Shown one piece after another: positions 27,201-36,635 of a stretch of 64,000 nucleotides of DNA. Source of the DNA: Promethearchaeota archaeon (GTDB taxonomy: Archaea; Asgardarchaeota; Lokiarchaeia; Sigyniarchaeales; SOKP01); contig JAHLWP010000019.1 in the NCBI GenBank assembly GCA_019057865.1, positions 1 through 64,000 of the forward strand. Reading direction: 5' to 3'. The translations under genes were made by a program, and so were the position numbers. The notes beneath the pieces are model-generated. The model made no database searches. It was not told the DNA's origin and was given only the letters and a program-made list of their open reading frames with translations. How positions within the stretch are numbered: the first letter of the stretch is position 1; each line of letters opens with the position of its first letter.

Positions 27201-30200
27201 TTAATATTTTATTACTTTATTAATTGCTAATAATCGTAATTCTTGCCAAGGACGTAAATTTTCTTTTATCCCGTTGTCAATATTGGGTTTAAAATTCCTT
27301 TTTATTAGGTCCTCAAGTTGATTATCAAATTGATTAAGATCATCCATTATTTTCTCAAATTTTTTAATTGAGCGTTTTGTTTTTATATCAGTTTTTTCAC
27401 CTTTAGAGATCAAAATATCCTGAAACTTTGTTAATAATTTATTGTTATAATCAATTTCAGGACGTAAATAATTAAAGCGTATTTTTGAGGCTGTATCTTC
27501 TGTTAGTTTTAAATAATATAGATAACATCTAAAATTTTTAGAAGGACTTGATATATGCCATATAGGAGGACGCTTTTCAAATTGGATAATATGATGCTTG
27601 AAAAAGTCAATTTCTAACCATTTTTCTAAAGTTTTTCCAAGAATTTCTTGCATTTCATTTTTAAATGACTCAATATGTTCTTCTCCGACTAAACTCTCAA
27701 GTTCTTGTAATATTCTCAATTCGATATGATTTGCTCCCGTACTTTTACTAAGTGGAATAATTCCATCGTCATCAATTTCTAATAATTTTAGAATAATTTC
27801 AGTTAAAAAATCCTCAACTGAATTTTTAGCAAAATTATCTGGAATAATAATATTTTCTTTTCGAATCTTAGCTATAGAAATAGGATTAATCCGAAACTTA
27901 AGAGAAATTTCTTCATATGGCGAAAGATCTTCAAAGGTTTTACCTGACTGTATTGCTTCAATTAACTGTTGTAATTCATTATCAGTCAACGCTACATTAT
28001 CAAGGGTCTTAATAAAATCTTTAATTTCCTTTTCAAATAAGTTAGAGTGCTCTATATAATCTTTAATTAAAGGAAATCTTCCAACTCTAGGATCTATTTG
28101 ATTTATAATATCTTTTTGAGTTTCAGATGTAATTTCATATAATTCAAGGATTTTATTATCTAAATATATCTCGTAAATTAATTTTTGGATATGTATTTCT
28201 TCCAATTCATTAAAAAATAATTTTAAAACGTTTTGTAATGATGAATTTGAATGTTTTTTTATAGAATAAGATATTCCTGTATGTTTGAATTCTCTATCAG
28301 TTAATACAAATTGATATGTCCATTTTTGAATCTTAATACATTTTTTGGTAATTGTAATAATAATTTTCTCTTCATCCTTTTTAGGAATATATATAGGAAG
28401 CCTATTTAAATCACCAACTTGTGTATTTATACTAGGATTTAATTGGCTTAAGATATATTCTCCTAATGATGAATTTAAATAAGCTAACAAATAAAAGAGG
28501 TTTTGATTACCAAATATACAAGATCCACCAACTTCGAATATGTATCCAGGAGGCAAATATCTTCCACAAAAATAGTATCCAATGAAAGAATAAGAAATTC
28601 CTTCTTTAAAGTAAAATTTACGATTTTGAGGTCTTGAACCTGGGTAGGCTTGTATTTCTTCTCCATCATTTTCCCAATTAACATAAGTTTTTTGAAATCC
28701 AAACCAACGAATTTTACCTCCTCCTTTATTGATCGGGAACCATTTTGATCCTATCTTATTAGGATCGATTTCCCATTTATATCTGATGAATCTCTCATTA
28801 TTTCCTGTCTGTAAACCTACTTTTGGAACAGCTATTGATCGTTTATCTTTGTCAGAAGGATTTAAGGGAGAAAATTTATCAAAAAGTTCCAATATTGCTT
28901 TTGGCAAATCAAATAAGAAAGGATTTTGTTCAATTTTTATAAAGGATTTTATATCTGTGACTCTATGCTCATATGATTTAATTATAGGTAATAAATCATT
29001 CCATAATTCTTTAGACTCTTTTGCGTCAATATAGATTGTAGTACCTTTAGCTTCTTTTTTTGCTAGAAAAATAGATGTTCTAAAGCGTGCTCTACCTAAT
29101 TCGCTAAACGCATACATTCCTAATTTAACAAAACAATTAATTTTGCTTCTCTCGATTATCATATTACGAAATGTTTGAAAATTTTTTAAAAAAGTTAAAG
29201 CATGAGGAATTACTATACCTAAATATCCACCTTTCTTTAGTAATTCAAGAGCTCGCTGAATGAAACAAGCGGAAGTGTCATAATAATTATTTCCATAATA
29301 ATTTTTCAAAGCTTCCTTATAATTTTTATTCATCCTACGACTATTAATGTAAGGGGGATTCATCAAAATTATATCATATCGATTTCTAAATACCTCTAAA
29401 AAATTTATACCTCGCATTCCATCGCGGGCGAACAATAATTCATTAGAATTTTGCTTTTCTAATGCATTGTTTATTATTTCATTAAAAGTGTCAAGTAGTA
29501 CATCTTTCCATTGTTCCCATTTTGTGTCATATCCATCAATAAATTGAGTAATTCCTGTACTACGAGATTGTATAAAATGTTCAATTTCTCTTTCAATTGG
29601 TAAAAGACTGCCTAATGCTGAAATTTTTCTCATTCCCTGCCAAATAGATTCTACAAGTTCTTTTTCTTCTTCAATTCTCATTTTCATTCTTTTCTTCAAA
29701 TCTTCAAAAAGTTCTTTATTTTGGAAGATAATATCTGTACTGTATAAATTTAATTTTGAGATTGTTAAAGAGGGATTAATTTCTTTTGCTTTGAGAAAAA
29801 GAGATAAAGATGCTAACTGAACCGCACGTCTGTCAATATCTACACCATAAAGATTATTCTCTAAGATAATACGAGGAATCTCATTTTGAGGTATTTTTCC
29901 CTCCTCTAAATATAATTCATATAAGAGATTAAAAGCATAAAGTAAAAAGTGCCCTGAACCACAAGCAGGATCCAAGATTTTTATATCTTTAATTTCCATT
30001 TTCTCAAAATCATTCATTTCTTCTGATTGTGGTAAGAGATAGCCCCATTTTTTCAATGCTTCTGAATCAGGATGATGAACCCTCCACCAATTTCCAAGCG
30101 CATTTTGAGTAATGAATTCTACAATATAATGATCAGTATATAATTGTGAATATGGTATGATGTCATAATCCTCCAATTTGTTACTTGCAGAAATATTTAA

Positions 30201-30860
30201 TCGTTCGAATATTGCTTGCTTTCCTTCCTCATCAAAATATTGATAGACCCACCCTAAAAAATCGTCTTTTTTATATGTTTCATAATCAAGGGAATTATTT
30301 ATTAGGTTAATGACATCTTGGAGAATATTATATCTTGGAAGGATTAGCCCCGGAACATACTCTGGTTCAAAAACAAAACCTAATTCATTATTTAGTTTAT
30401 TTAGTGCTTTTTTAAGACTTGCAACAAGTCCACCATCTCTATCACGAGCTATTTCGGGTTCTTCTACTCTAAAATCTCTTAACCATTTAGAAAGGTTCCC
30501 ATATTCTGGACGTGTTGTAATGATTTCAGTAATTTCATCGTTTTTATCAAGGATTAATCCTCTCAACTCCATGCATTTAATTCCAATTAGACGATTAATC
30601 CATACAAAAACACTTTCCCTTAAGAATTGATTGAATCTAATTGAGTGATCCGGACTGATATATCTTAAACGATTGATAAAGGCAACAATTTTCTCACGTT
30701 TAATTTTTTCCTCTTGATTTAGGTGCTTAATTTTCGCTTCTTCGAGAAACTCATTTCTAGTAATCCCTAATCTTAATAATCTTGCTTCAATCTCCTTAAA
30801 TAATAGCTTTTCTATGTCTGAAGATAATTTTTTAATATTCTTTCTCATTTTTTGTTCCAA
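27201..30860 (-). CDS. pglX: BREX adenine-specific DNA methyltransferase PglX (second copy)
   Basis: 1219 aa, the normal type-1 PglX length. It adds an N6-methyl to adenine in the BREX site, marking host DNA. SAM-binding motif I DPACGSGHFLLYA is near residue 295 and catalytic NPPY (ILMNPPYINSRRM) near 500. The start is TTG 30860 with GAGGG about eight bases upstream. It lies 51 bases after the paralogous pglX at 30912 and is the last gene of the operon. The two are alike except in the target-recognition part after NPPY (~residues 560-690), so they probably methylate different sites. A 161-bp stretch is identical in both genes. Confidence 0.93.
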   Translation of the reverse strand: MEQKMRKNIKKLSSDIEKLLFKEIEARLLRLGITRNEFLEEAKIKHLNQEEKIKREKIVAFINRLRYISPDHSIRFNQFLRESVFVWINRLIGIKCMELRGLILDKNDEITEIITTRPEYGNLSKWLRDFRVEEPEIARDRDGGLVASLKKALNKLNNELGFVFEPEYVPGLILPRYNILQDVINLINNSLDYETYKKDDFLGWVYQYFDEEGKQAIFERLNISASNKLEDYDIIPYSQLYTDHYIVEFITQNALGNWWRVHHPDSEALKKWGYLLPQSEEMNDFEKMEIKDIKILDPACGSGHFLLYAFNLLYELYLEEGKIPQNEIPRIILENNLYGVDIDRRAVQLASLSLFLKAKEINPSLTISKLNLYSTDIIFQNKELFEDLKKRMKMRIEEEKELVESIWQGMRKISALGSLLPIEREIEHFIQSRSTGITQFIDGYDTKWEQWKDVLLDTFNEIINNALEKQNSNELLFARDGMRGINFLEVFRNRYDIILMNPPYINSRRMNKNYKEALKNYYGNNYYDTSACFIQRALELLKKGGYLGIVIPHALTFLKNFQTFRNMIIERSKINCFVKLGMYAFSELGRARFRTSIFLAKKEAKGTTIYIDAKESKELWNDLLPIIKSYEHRVTDIKSFIKIEQNPFLFDLPKAILELFDKFSPLNPSDKDKRSIAVPKVGLQTGNNERFIRYKWEIDPNKIGSKWFPINKGGGKIRWFGFQKTYVNWENDGEEIQAYPGSRPQNRKFYFKEGISYSFIGYYFCGRYLPPGYIFEVGGSCIFGNQNLFYLLAYLNSSLGEYILSQLNPSINTQVGDLNRLPIYIPKKDEEKIIITITKKCIKIQKWTYQFVLTDREFKHTGISYSIKKHSNSSLQNVLKLFFNELEEIHIQKLIYEIYLDNKILELYEITSETQKDIINQIDPRVGRFPLIKDYIEHSNLFEKEIKDFIKTLDNVALTDNELQQLIEAIQSGKTFEDLSPYEEISLKFRINPISIAKIRKENIIIPDNFAKNSVEDFLTEIILKLLEIDDDGIIPLSKSTGANHIELRILQELESLVGEEHIESFKNEMQEILGKTLEKWLEIDFFKHHIIQFEKRPPIWHISSPSKNFRCYLYYLKLTEDTASKIRFNYLRPEIDYNNKLLTKFQDILISKGEKTDIKTKRSIKKFEKIMDDLNQFDNQLEDLIKRNFKPNIDNGIKENLRPWQELRLLAINKVIKY

Positions 30861-30911
30861 TTTGAACCCTCTTAAATGGAATCATTCATTATAATCTTGA
30901 CTAAAATAAAC

Positions 30912-33900
30912 TTATTTTGCTTTTTTGTAAGTTATAACTTTATTGATTGCTAAGAGTTGTAAATCCTGCCATGGCCGTAAATTTACCTTAATCCCATCGT
31001 CAATATCAGGGTTATAATTCATACTGATTAATTTTTCAAGGGTTCCTTCAAATTTTTTGAGATCTTCCAAGATGTTTTCAAGTTTTTCTAATTCTTTTTT
31101 AGTTGTTTTGTCTAAATCACCCTCTTGAGTATTTAGTGAGTCTTGAAGGGCCTTTATTAATCTTTTATGATATTCGATTTCTGGACGCAAATAATTAAAT
31201 TTAATTTTTGATACTGTGTCTTCTGTTAATTTTAAATAATATAAAAAACATCCAAAATTATGAGCTGGACTTGATATATGCCATATAGGGGGGCGTCTTT
31301 CAAATTGAACAATGTGACGCTTGAAAAAGTCATTATCAAACCACTTTGATATGCTCTTCCCAATAATCGCTTGTAAATCTTTTTTAAAATCATTAAATCG
31401 GGTTTCTCCTACTAATAATTCAAGATTTTGTAGAATTATTGATTCAAGAGATCTATAACCAGTATTTTTACTTAAAGGGATAATTCCGTCTTTATCACCT
31501 TTTAAAACTTTTAAAATTAATTCAGTTAGAAAATCTTCAACTAATACTTGAATAGATTTTTTTGGAATTATATTATTTTCTCGTCTTATTATTGCAATTG
31601 AAAGAGGGTTAATCATGAATTCCTGTGAAATGTCCTCTAATGGTTTGCCAGACTTTAGATTTTTTACAATTTCTTCTAAATCACTGCTATTAATCGAAAT
31701 ACTTGATAATTCTTCAATATATTCTCTTAAATTTTGTTTTAGAGAATAATTAATTGAGATTTTCCCTTTAATTAACGGAAATCTTCCTATTCGAGGCTCA
31801 CTTAGATTGAATATTAAGCTTTGAGTCTTTGACGAGACACCATAAATCTCAAAGATCTTTTTATCTATTAAAGCTTCATAAAGATATACCTGGAGTAAAT
31901 TTAGTTCAATTTTATCATAAAAAAATGTGATAATATCTAATAAATTTTCAGAATTCTTCCTTTTTAAAGTTAAATAGATAGCTGTATGCTTGAATTCTTG
32001 ATCTGTAGCAACAAATTGATAAGCCCATTTTTGAAGAGCAACACATTTTTTTGACATTTTTGATAGTGTATTTCGATTGTTTTCATCCGGAATATAGATT
32101 GGAAGTCTATATAAGTCACTAATATTAGTAACAATACTTGGATTTAGTTGTTGTAATATGAATTCTCCTAATGTAGAATTTAAATAAGCTAATAAAAAAA
32201 AAAGGTTTTCTTTACTAAAAATGCACGATCCATTTGTTTCAAAAATATAGCCAGGTGGTAAATATCTTGCGCAGAAATAATATCCTAAAGTTGAATATGT
32301 AATTGCTTCTTTAAAATAGAAATTTTCATTTCTAATATTCGAACCTGGAAAATCTTTAAGTTCTTTTCCATTACTTTCCCAATTAATAAAGGTTTTTTGA
32401 TACCCATACCATCGTATTTTTCCTCCACCTTTATTTAGAGGATACCATCTTATCCCTATCTTAGATGGATCTATTTCCCATTTAAAACGAAAAAATCTAT
32501 CATTATTACCAGTGTCTAATCCCTTTCTTGGAGTTGCTATATCTAATAATGGAGGATATTTTTCAAAAAATCTTAAAATTTCTTGGGGTAAATCAAATAA
32601 GAATGGTACACGCTCAATTTTCTTAAAGATTTCTGGATTAACTTCAGTAACTTGATCTTTTTTAATTAATGCAATTGATTTACTTTCAGGATCAGTAAAA
32701 TTTGCTACATTAACATATTTAGTTATTCCAATACTATTTTTTTTAATAACCATTATCGAGGCTTTAAATCGTTCACCACTAATTTCACTAAAACAATTTG
32801 AACCTAAAGAAACATAAATTTTTAAAAAATTATTATCTAAAACTTGATCACGTACAGTCCTAAAATTTTTTAAAAATCCTATGGTACTTGGGAATATTGC
32901 GCCCAATATACCATTTTTTTTTAATAATTCAAAAGCTCGCTGAATAAAACTAGCAGAAGTATCAAAATAATTAGGACCGTAATAATTTTTTAAAGCTTGT
33001 TTATAATTACTATTCATTCTGCGACTATTAATATAAGGTGGATTCATAAGGATAAAATCATATCGATTTCTAAACACATCTAAAAAATTCACACTCCGCA
33101 TTCCATCGCGAGCGAATAATATTTCATTTGGATCTTGGTTTTTTAGAGCATCGTTTATTATATCTTTAAAAATACTAATAAGTGTATCTTTCCATTGCTC
33201 CCATCTAGTATCATATCCATCAATAAATTGAGTTATTCCTGCCTTACGAGATCTGATGAAGTGTTCAATTTCTCGTTCAATAGGTAATAAACTCCCTAGC
33301 GAAGAAATTTTTCTCATTCCCTGCCAAATAGATTCTACAAGTTCTTTTTCTTCTTCACTTCGCCCTTTTATTCTTTTCTTTAAATCTTCGAAAAGTTCTA
33401 TATTTTGGAAGATGATATCTGTACTATATAAATTTAATCCAGAAATTGTTAAAGAGGGATTTATCTCTTTTGCTTTCAGATAAAGAGAAAGAGACGCTAA
33501 TTGAACAGCCCGCCTGTCAATATCTACACTATAAAGATTATTCTCTAAGATAAAGCGAGGGATATCATTTTGAGGAATTTTACCCTCCTCTAAATATAAT
33601 TCAAATAAGAGATTAAAAGCATAGAGTAAAAAGTGCCCTGAACCGCACGCAGGATCCAATATTTTTATATCTTTTAGTTCTAATTCTTCAGATTCATTCT
33701 CAACTATTGATCCTGGTAAAAGGTACTCCCATTGTTCCAGTGCTTTTGATTCAGGATGTTGAGCCCTCCACCAAGTTCCAAGCGCATTTTGAGTGATAAA
33801 TTCTACAATATAATGATCAGTATATAATTGGGTGTAAGGTATAATATCATAATCTTCCAATTTATTCCTTGCAGATATATTTAAGCGATTATATATTGCT

Positions 33901-34544
33901 TGCTTTCCCTCTTCGTCAAAATATTGGTAAACCCAACCTAAAAAATCATCCTCTTTATAAACCTTATAATCCAATGAATTGTTTATAAGTTTAATTACAT
34001 CTATTAATATACTATATCTAGGAAAAACTAATCCTGGTTCGTAGTGAGGGTCAAAAACAAATCCTAATTCAGAATTTAGTTTGTCCAATGCTTTTTTAAG
34101 ACTTGCTATAAAACCTCCATCTTTATCACGGGATCTTTCAGGTTCCTCAACCCGAAAATCTCTTAACCATTTAGAAAGATTCCCATATTCTGGACGTGTT
34201 GTAATGATTTCAGTAATTTCATCGTTTTTATCAAGGATTAATCCTCTCAACTCCATGCATTTAATTCCAATTAGACGATTAATCCATACAAAAACACTTT
34301 CCCTTAAGAATTGATTGAATCTAATTGAGTGATCCGGACTAATATATCTTAAACGATTGATAAATGCACCAATTTTCTCACGCTTAATTTTTTCCTCTTG
34401 ATTTAGGTGCTTAATTTCAGAATCTTCAAGGAATTTCTTTCGAGTAATGCCTAATCTTAATAATCTAGTTTCAATTTCTTTAAATAATAGTTTTTCTATA
34501 TCAGATGATAATTTTTTTATTTTATTCCTTGTTTGTTGTTCCAG
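30912..34544 (-). CDS. pglX: BREX adenine-specific DNA methyltransferase PglX (first copy), probable CTG start
   Basis: An ATG-initiated product would start at 34256 (1114 aa), but the frame stays homologous to the other PglX for 96 more codons (IEKLLFKEIETRLLRLGIT, NLIRFNQFLRES-like region) up to 34544. There a CTG sits where its paralogue has TTG, with GAGGT seven bases before it, and only 21 bases after the brxL stop. I therefore place the start at 34544 (1210 aa). Motif I DPACGSGHFLLYA is near residue 296 and NPPYINSRRM near 498. Role as for the other copy. The region after NPPY diverges, implying a different target. If CTG does not work, the protein lacks its N-terminus. Confidence 0.88.
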   Translation of the reverse strand: MEQQTRNKIKKLSSDIEKLLFKEIETRLLRLGITRKKFLEDSEIKHLNQEEKIKREKIGAFINRLRYISPDHSIRFNQFLRESVFVWINRLIGIKCMELRGLILDKNDEITEIITTRPEYGNLSKWLRDFRVEEPERSRDKDGGFIASLKKALDKLNSELGFVFDPHYEPGLVFPRYSILIDVIKLINNSLDYKVYKEDDFLGWVYQYFDEEGKQAIYNRLNISARNKLEDYDIIPYTQLYTDHYIVEFITQNALGTWWRAQHPESKALEQWEYLLPGSIVENESEELELKDIKILDPACGSGHFLLYAFNLLFELYLEEGKIPQNDIPRFILENNLYSVDIDRRAVQLASLSLYLKAKEINPSLTISGLNLYSTDIIFQNIELFEDLKKRIKGRSEEEKELVESIWQGMRKISSLGSLLPIEREIEHFIRSRKAGITQFIDGYDTRWEQWKDTLISIFKDIINDALKNQDPNEILFARDGMRSVNFLDVFRNRYDFILMNPPYINSRRMNSNYKQALKNYYGPNYFDTSASFIQRAFELLKKNGILGAIFPSTIGFLKNFRTVRDQVLDNNFLKIYVSLGSNCFSEISGERFKASIMVIKKNSIGITKYVNVANFTDPESKSIALIKKDQVTEVNPEIFKKIERVPFLFDLPQEILRFFEKYPPLLDIATPRKGLDTGNNDRFFRFKWEIDPSKIGIRWYPLNKGGGKIRWYGYQKTFINWESNGKELKDFPGSNIRNENFYFKEAITYSTLGYYFCARYLPPGYIFETNGSCIFSKENLFFLLAYLNSTLGEFILQQLNPSIVTNISDLYRLPIYIPDENNRNTLSKMSKKCVALQKWAYQFVATDQEFKHTAIYLTLKRKNSENLLDIITFFYDKIELNLLQVYLYEALIDKKIFEIYGVSSKTQSLIFNLSEPRIGRFPLIKGKISINYSLKQNLREYIEELSSISINSSDLEEIVKNLKSGKPLEDISQEFMINPLSIAIIRRENNIIPKKSIQVLVEDFLTELILKVLKGDKDGIIPLSKNTGYRSLESIILQNLELLVGETRFNDFKKDLQAIIGKSISKWFDNDFFKRHIVQFERRPPIWHISSPAHNFGCFLYYLKLTEDTVSKIKFNYLRPEIEYHKRLIKALQDSLNTQEGDLDKTTKKELEKLENILEDLKKFEGTLEKLISMNYNPDIDDGIKVNLRPWQDLQLLAINKVITYKKAK

Positions 34545-34565
34545 AGAAATAACCTCATAATTTAT

Positions 34566-36617
34566 TTATTCAATTCCTAATGCTCTATAAGCACCATTTA
34601 TAGGATCGGAATAAAATATGATATTAATTTTATCTAAAATGTCGCTTGGAATATTAACTATATCACTTTTATTAATGGAAGGTAACAATACAAATTTGGC
34701 TCCGCTATCTAAAGCCAATTGTAGTTTTTCTATTAAAGAATTGACTTTAAGTAAACCTCCATGAATCGTCATTTCACCTAATATGACTAATTGTTTATTG
34801 ACTGGTTTTTCTAATAGATTAGATAATATTGATACAAAGAAAGCAACACCAGTTTCGGTTCCATCTTTAGATTGCATTAAATTTACAATTTGGATGTGTA
34901 AATCGTAATCTTTAAAATTTTTCTCAATCATTAACTTATTAATATTCGCTTTAGTGAAATCAAAGGCAGTTTGTATCGCATCCTTCATAGCTGAAGAGGG
35001 TGCTCCCGTTGTTTTTTTATTTCCTGAACCTTTCATACTTTGTACTTCAATTCTAAAAAGGCAATAGCGTTTTTCTTCGCGATCCGTTCCTATTGTAAAA
35101 ATTGTACCAGGTGGATAAATTTTGTCAGGGATTAAAAGGTCACTAATTTGCTCTGGGACTTCTACAAACTTTTCTTCATTAGTGTCTATATCAACATAAG
35201 AAAAATTTACTGCCCAATACTCCATCCCCCCCATTTTTTTAAGTTGTTCCTTCACTCTTCTACGCATTTCTAAAGCAAATATTAAATATTCTTCGACATC
35301 GGATTTTGAAAAATTTCCGTCTGGATGCAATATCTTTAAAAGTCCAGAAACTGTTTTTTTAACAGCTTTAGAATCTCTTTGATTTAGATGGGATCCTATT
35401 AAAAAATAATTTTCAATTATATCTGTATAATTCAATTTTCTAAATTCTCTTAATAATTCAGAAAAATAATCTACAACAAATCCATAATGAAAGCTAAAAA
35501 ATTCAGGTTGCATCTTAGGAATTTCCCATCCTGGAAAGTAAAAATGAATTCTATCAAGTAAAGCCATATCCTGCATCTCAATAGGTAAAGGACTAAATAA
35601 ATGTGACATTTTCAAGATGTTTTTAACATCCTCATTTATATTTCCTATAAATACTAAAGATGCATTCGCGGTTATTTCTTCTTTTCCTCTCGAGAAACTT
35701 CCTGATTCCATATAATCTTTTAAAATTTGAAGAGTATCAACATTCTTAAACGCTAATCCCGCGATTTCATCAAAAGCAACAGTGTCCCATAACCCAACCA
35801 ATCCAATCTTTCCAGTAGACAAATTCATAAAAAGATTAGCAACGGTTGTTTTACCTCCAGAGATAAGAATTGAAAAAGGGCTAATTTCTCTATAAACAAA
35901 ACTCTTGCCTGTGCTTCTATATCCCAATTCAATTAAATTGAAATTATTTTCTACTAACGGAATTAAACGTGAGATTAAAAGTAGCTTTTGTCGTAAAGGA
36001 AAGTCATTCTCTATTGGTTCTATCCCAATACTTCGAAGAATGATGTTTAGCCATTCATCCCTAGTAAAAAAATTTCTCTTTTTTCTAATTTCCTCTAGAT
36101 CAATTGAAGCGGATTGAATAGGCTTAATCTTTTTAATAAAAAATGGACGATTTGCTCCTTTATGAAAAACTTCTTCATCATAACCCATTTCGATAATTGC
36201 CCAAATTCCCCCTTCAAGCATTTTTTCAAATTTTTTAACTTCCTTTTCTTCAATATTTATATATTTCAAATTTAAAATCGTGACTTCTGCCCAATATTTA
36301 TTTTCTGTTTCAACCAAACGGACTTTAACCTTATCAATTATATTATGAGATGACCTTTCTTTTATGTAAGATTTTATTTTTTCACTTTCGTCTGGACGGA
36401 AATAGTGTTCACTTAAAATATCTTTTACATATTTTTCTCCCTCTTCAATGATTTCAGGATCTGTTGATGAGCAATATTTCCCGATAAGATATTCTAATAC
36501 ATAAACAGGAACATTAATTCCACTTTTCATCTTACGAACTAAATCTTTTCGAACAACCTTTCCAGCGAAATTTTCAAATAATTTCTTATCAAGCTCATCC
36601 AATTTCGTTCGTTTCAA
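34566..36617 (-). CDS. brxL: BREX protein BrxL (AAA+ Lon-like)
   Basis: 683 aa, usual BrxL length. An N-terminal DNA-binding part is followed by an AAA+ domain with Walker A ELGYRSTGKSFVYRE (~residues 228-242) and Walker B DTVAFDEIAG, then a C-terminal Lon-protease-like domain. At the position of the Lon nucleophile (KDG-x-S-x-G) this protein has KDGTETG, so Ser is Glu; the partner Lys may be in GGLLKVNSL. The protein is thus probably a DNA-translocating ring and not a protease. The start is TTG 36617. Spacing to pglZ is 18 bases. In type 1 BREX, BrxL is needed for phage exclusion but not for methylation. Confidence 0.92.
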   Translation of the reverse strand: MKRTKLDELDKKLFENFAGKVVRKDLVRKMKSGINVPVYVLEYLIGKYCSSTDPEIIEEGEKYVKDILSEHYFRPDESEKIKSYIKERSSHNIIDKVKVRLVETENKYWAEVTILNLKYINIEEKEVKKFEKMLEGGIWAIIEMGYDEEVFHKGANRPFFIKKIKPIQSASIDLEEIRKKRNFFTRDEWLNIILRSIGIEPIENDFPLRQKLLLISRLIPLVENNFNLIELGYRSTGKSFVYREISPFSILISGGKTTVANLFMNLSTGKIGLVGLWDTVAFDEIAGLAFKNVDTLQILKDYMESGSFSRGKEEITANASLVFIGNINEDVKNILKMSHLFSPLPIEMQDMALLDRIHFYFPGWEIPKMQPEFFSFHYGFVVDYFSELLREFRKLNYTDIIENYFLIGSHLNQRDSKAVKKTVSGLLKILHPDGNFSKSDVEEYLIFALEMRRRVKEQLKKMGGMEYWAVNFSYVDIDTNEEKFVEVPEQISDLLIPDKIYPPGTIFTIGTDREEKRYCLFRIEVQSMKGSGNKKTTGAPSSAMKDAIQTAFDFTKANINKLMIEKNFKDYDLHIQIVNLMQSKDGTETGVAFFVSILSNLLEKPVNKQLVILGEMTIHGGLLKVNSLIEKLQLALDSGAKFVLLPSINKSDIVNIPSDILDKINIIFYSDPINGAYRALGIE

Positions 36618-36635
36618 CCTAAAGCACCATTACTA

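Noticed and set aside
30310..34314. Plus-strand frames within the pglX genes, including two nearly identical ones
   Set aside because: Antisense to the conserved PglX N-terminus; their similarity reflects the identical tract of the two genes.
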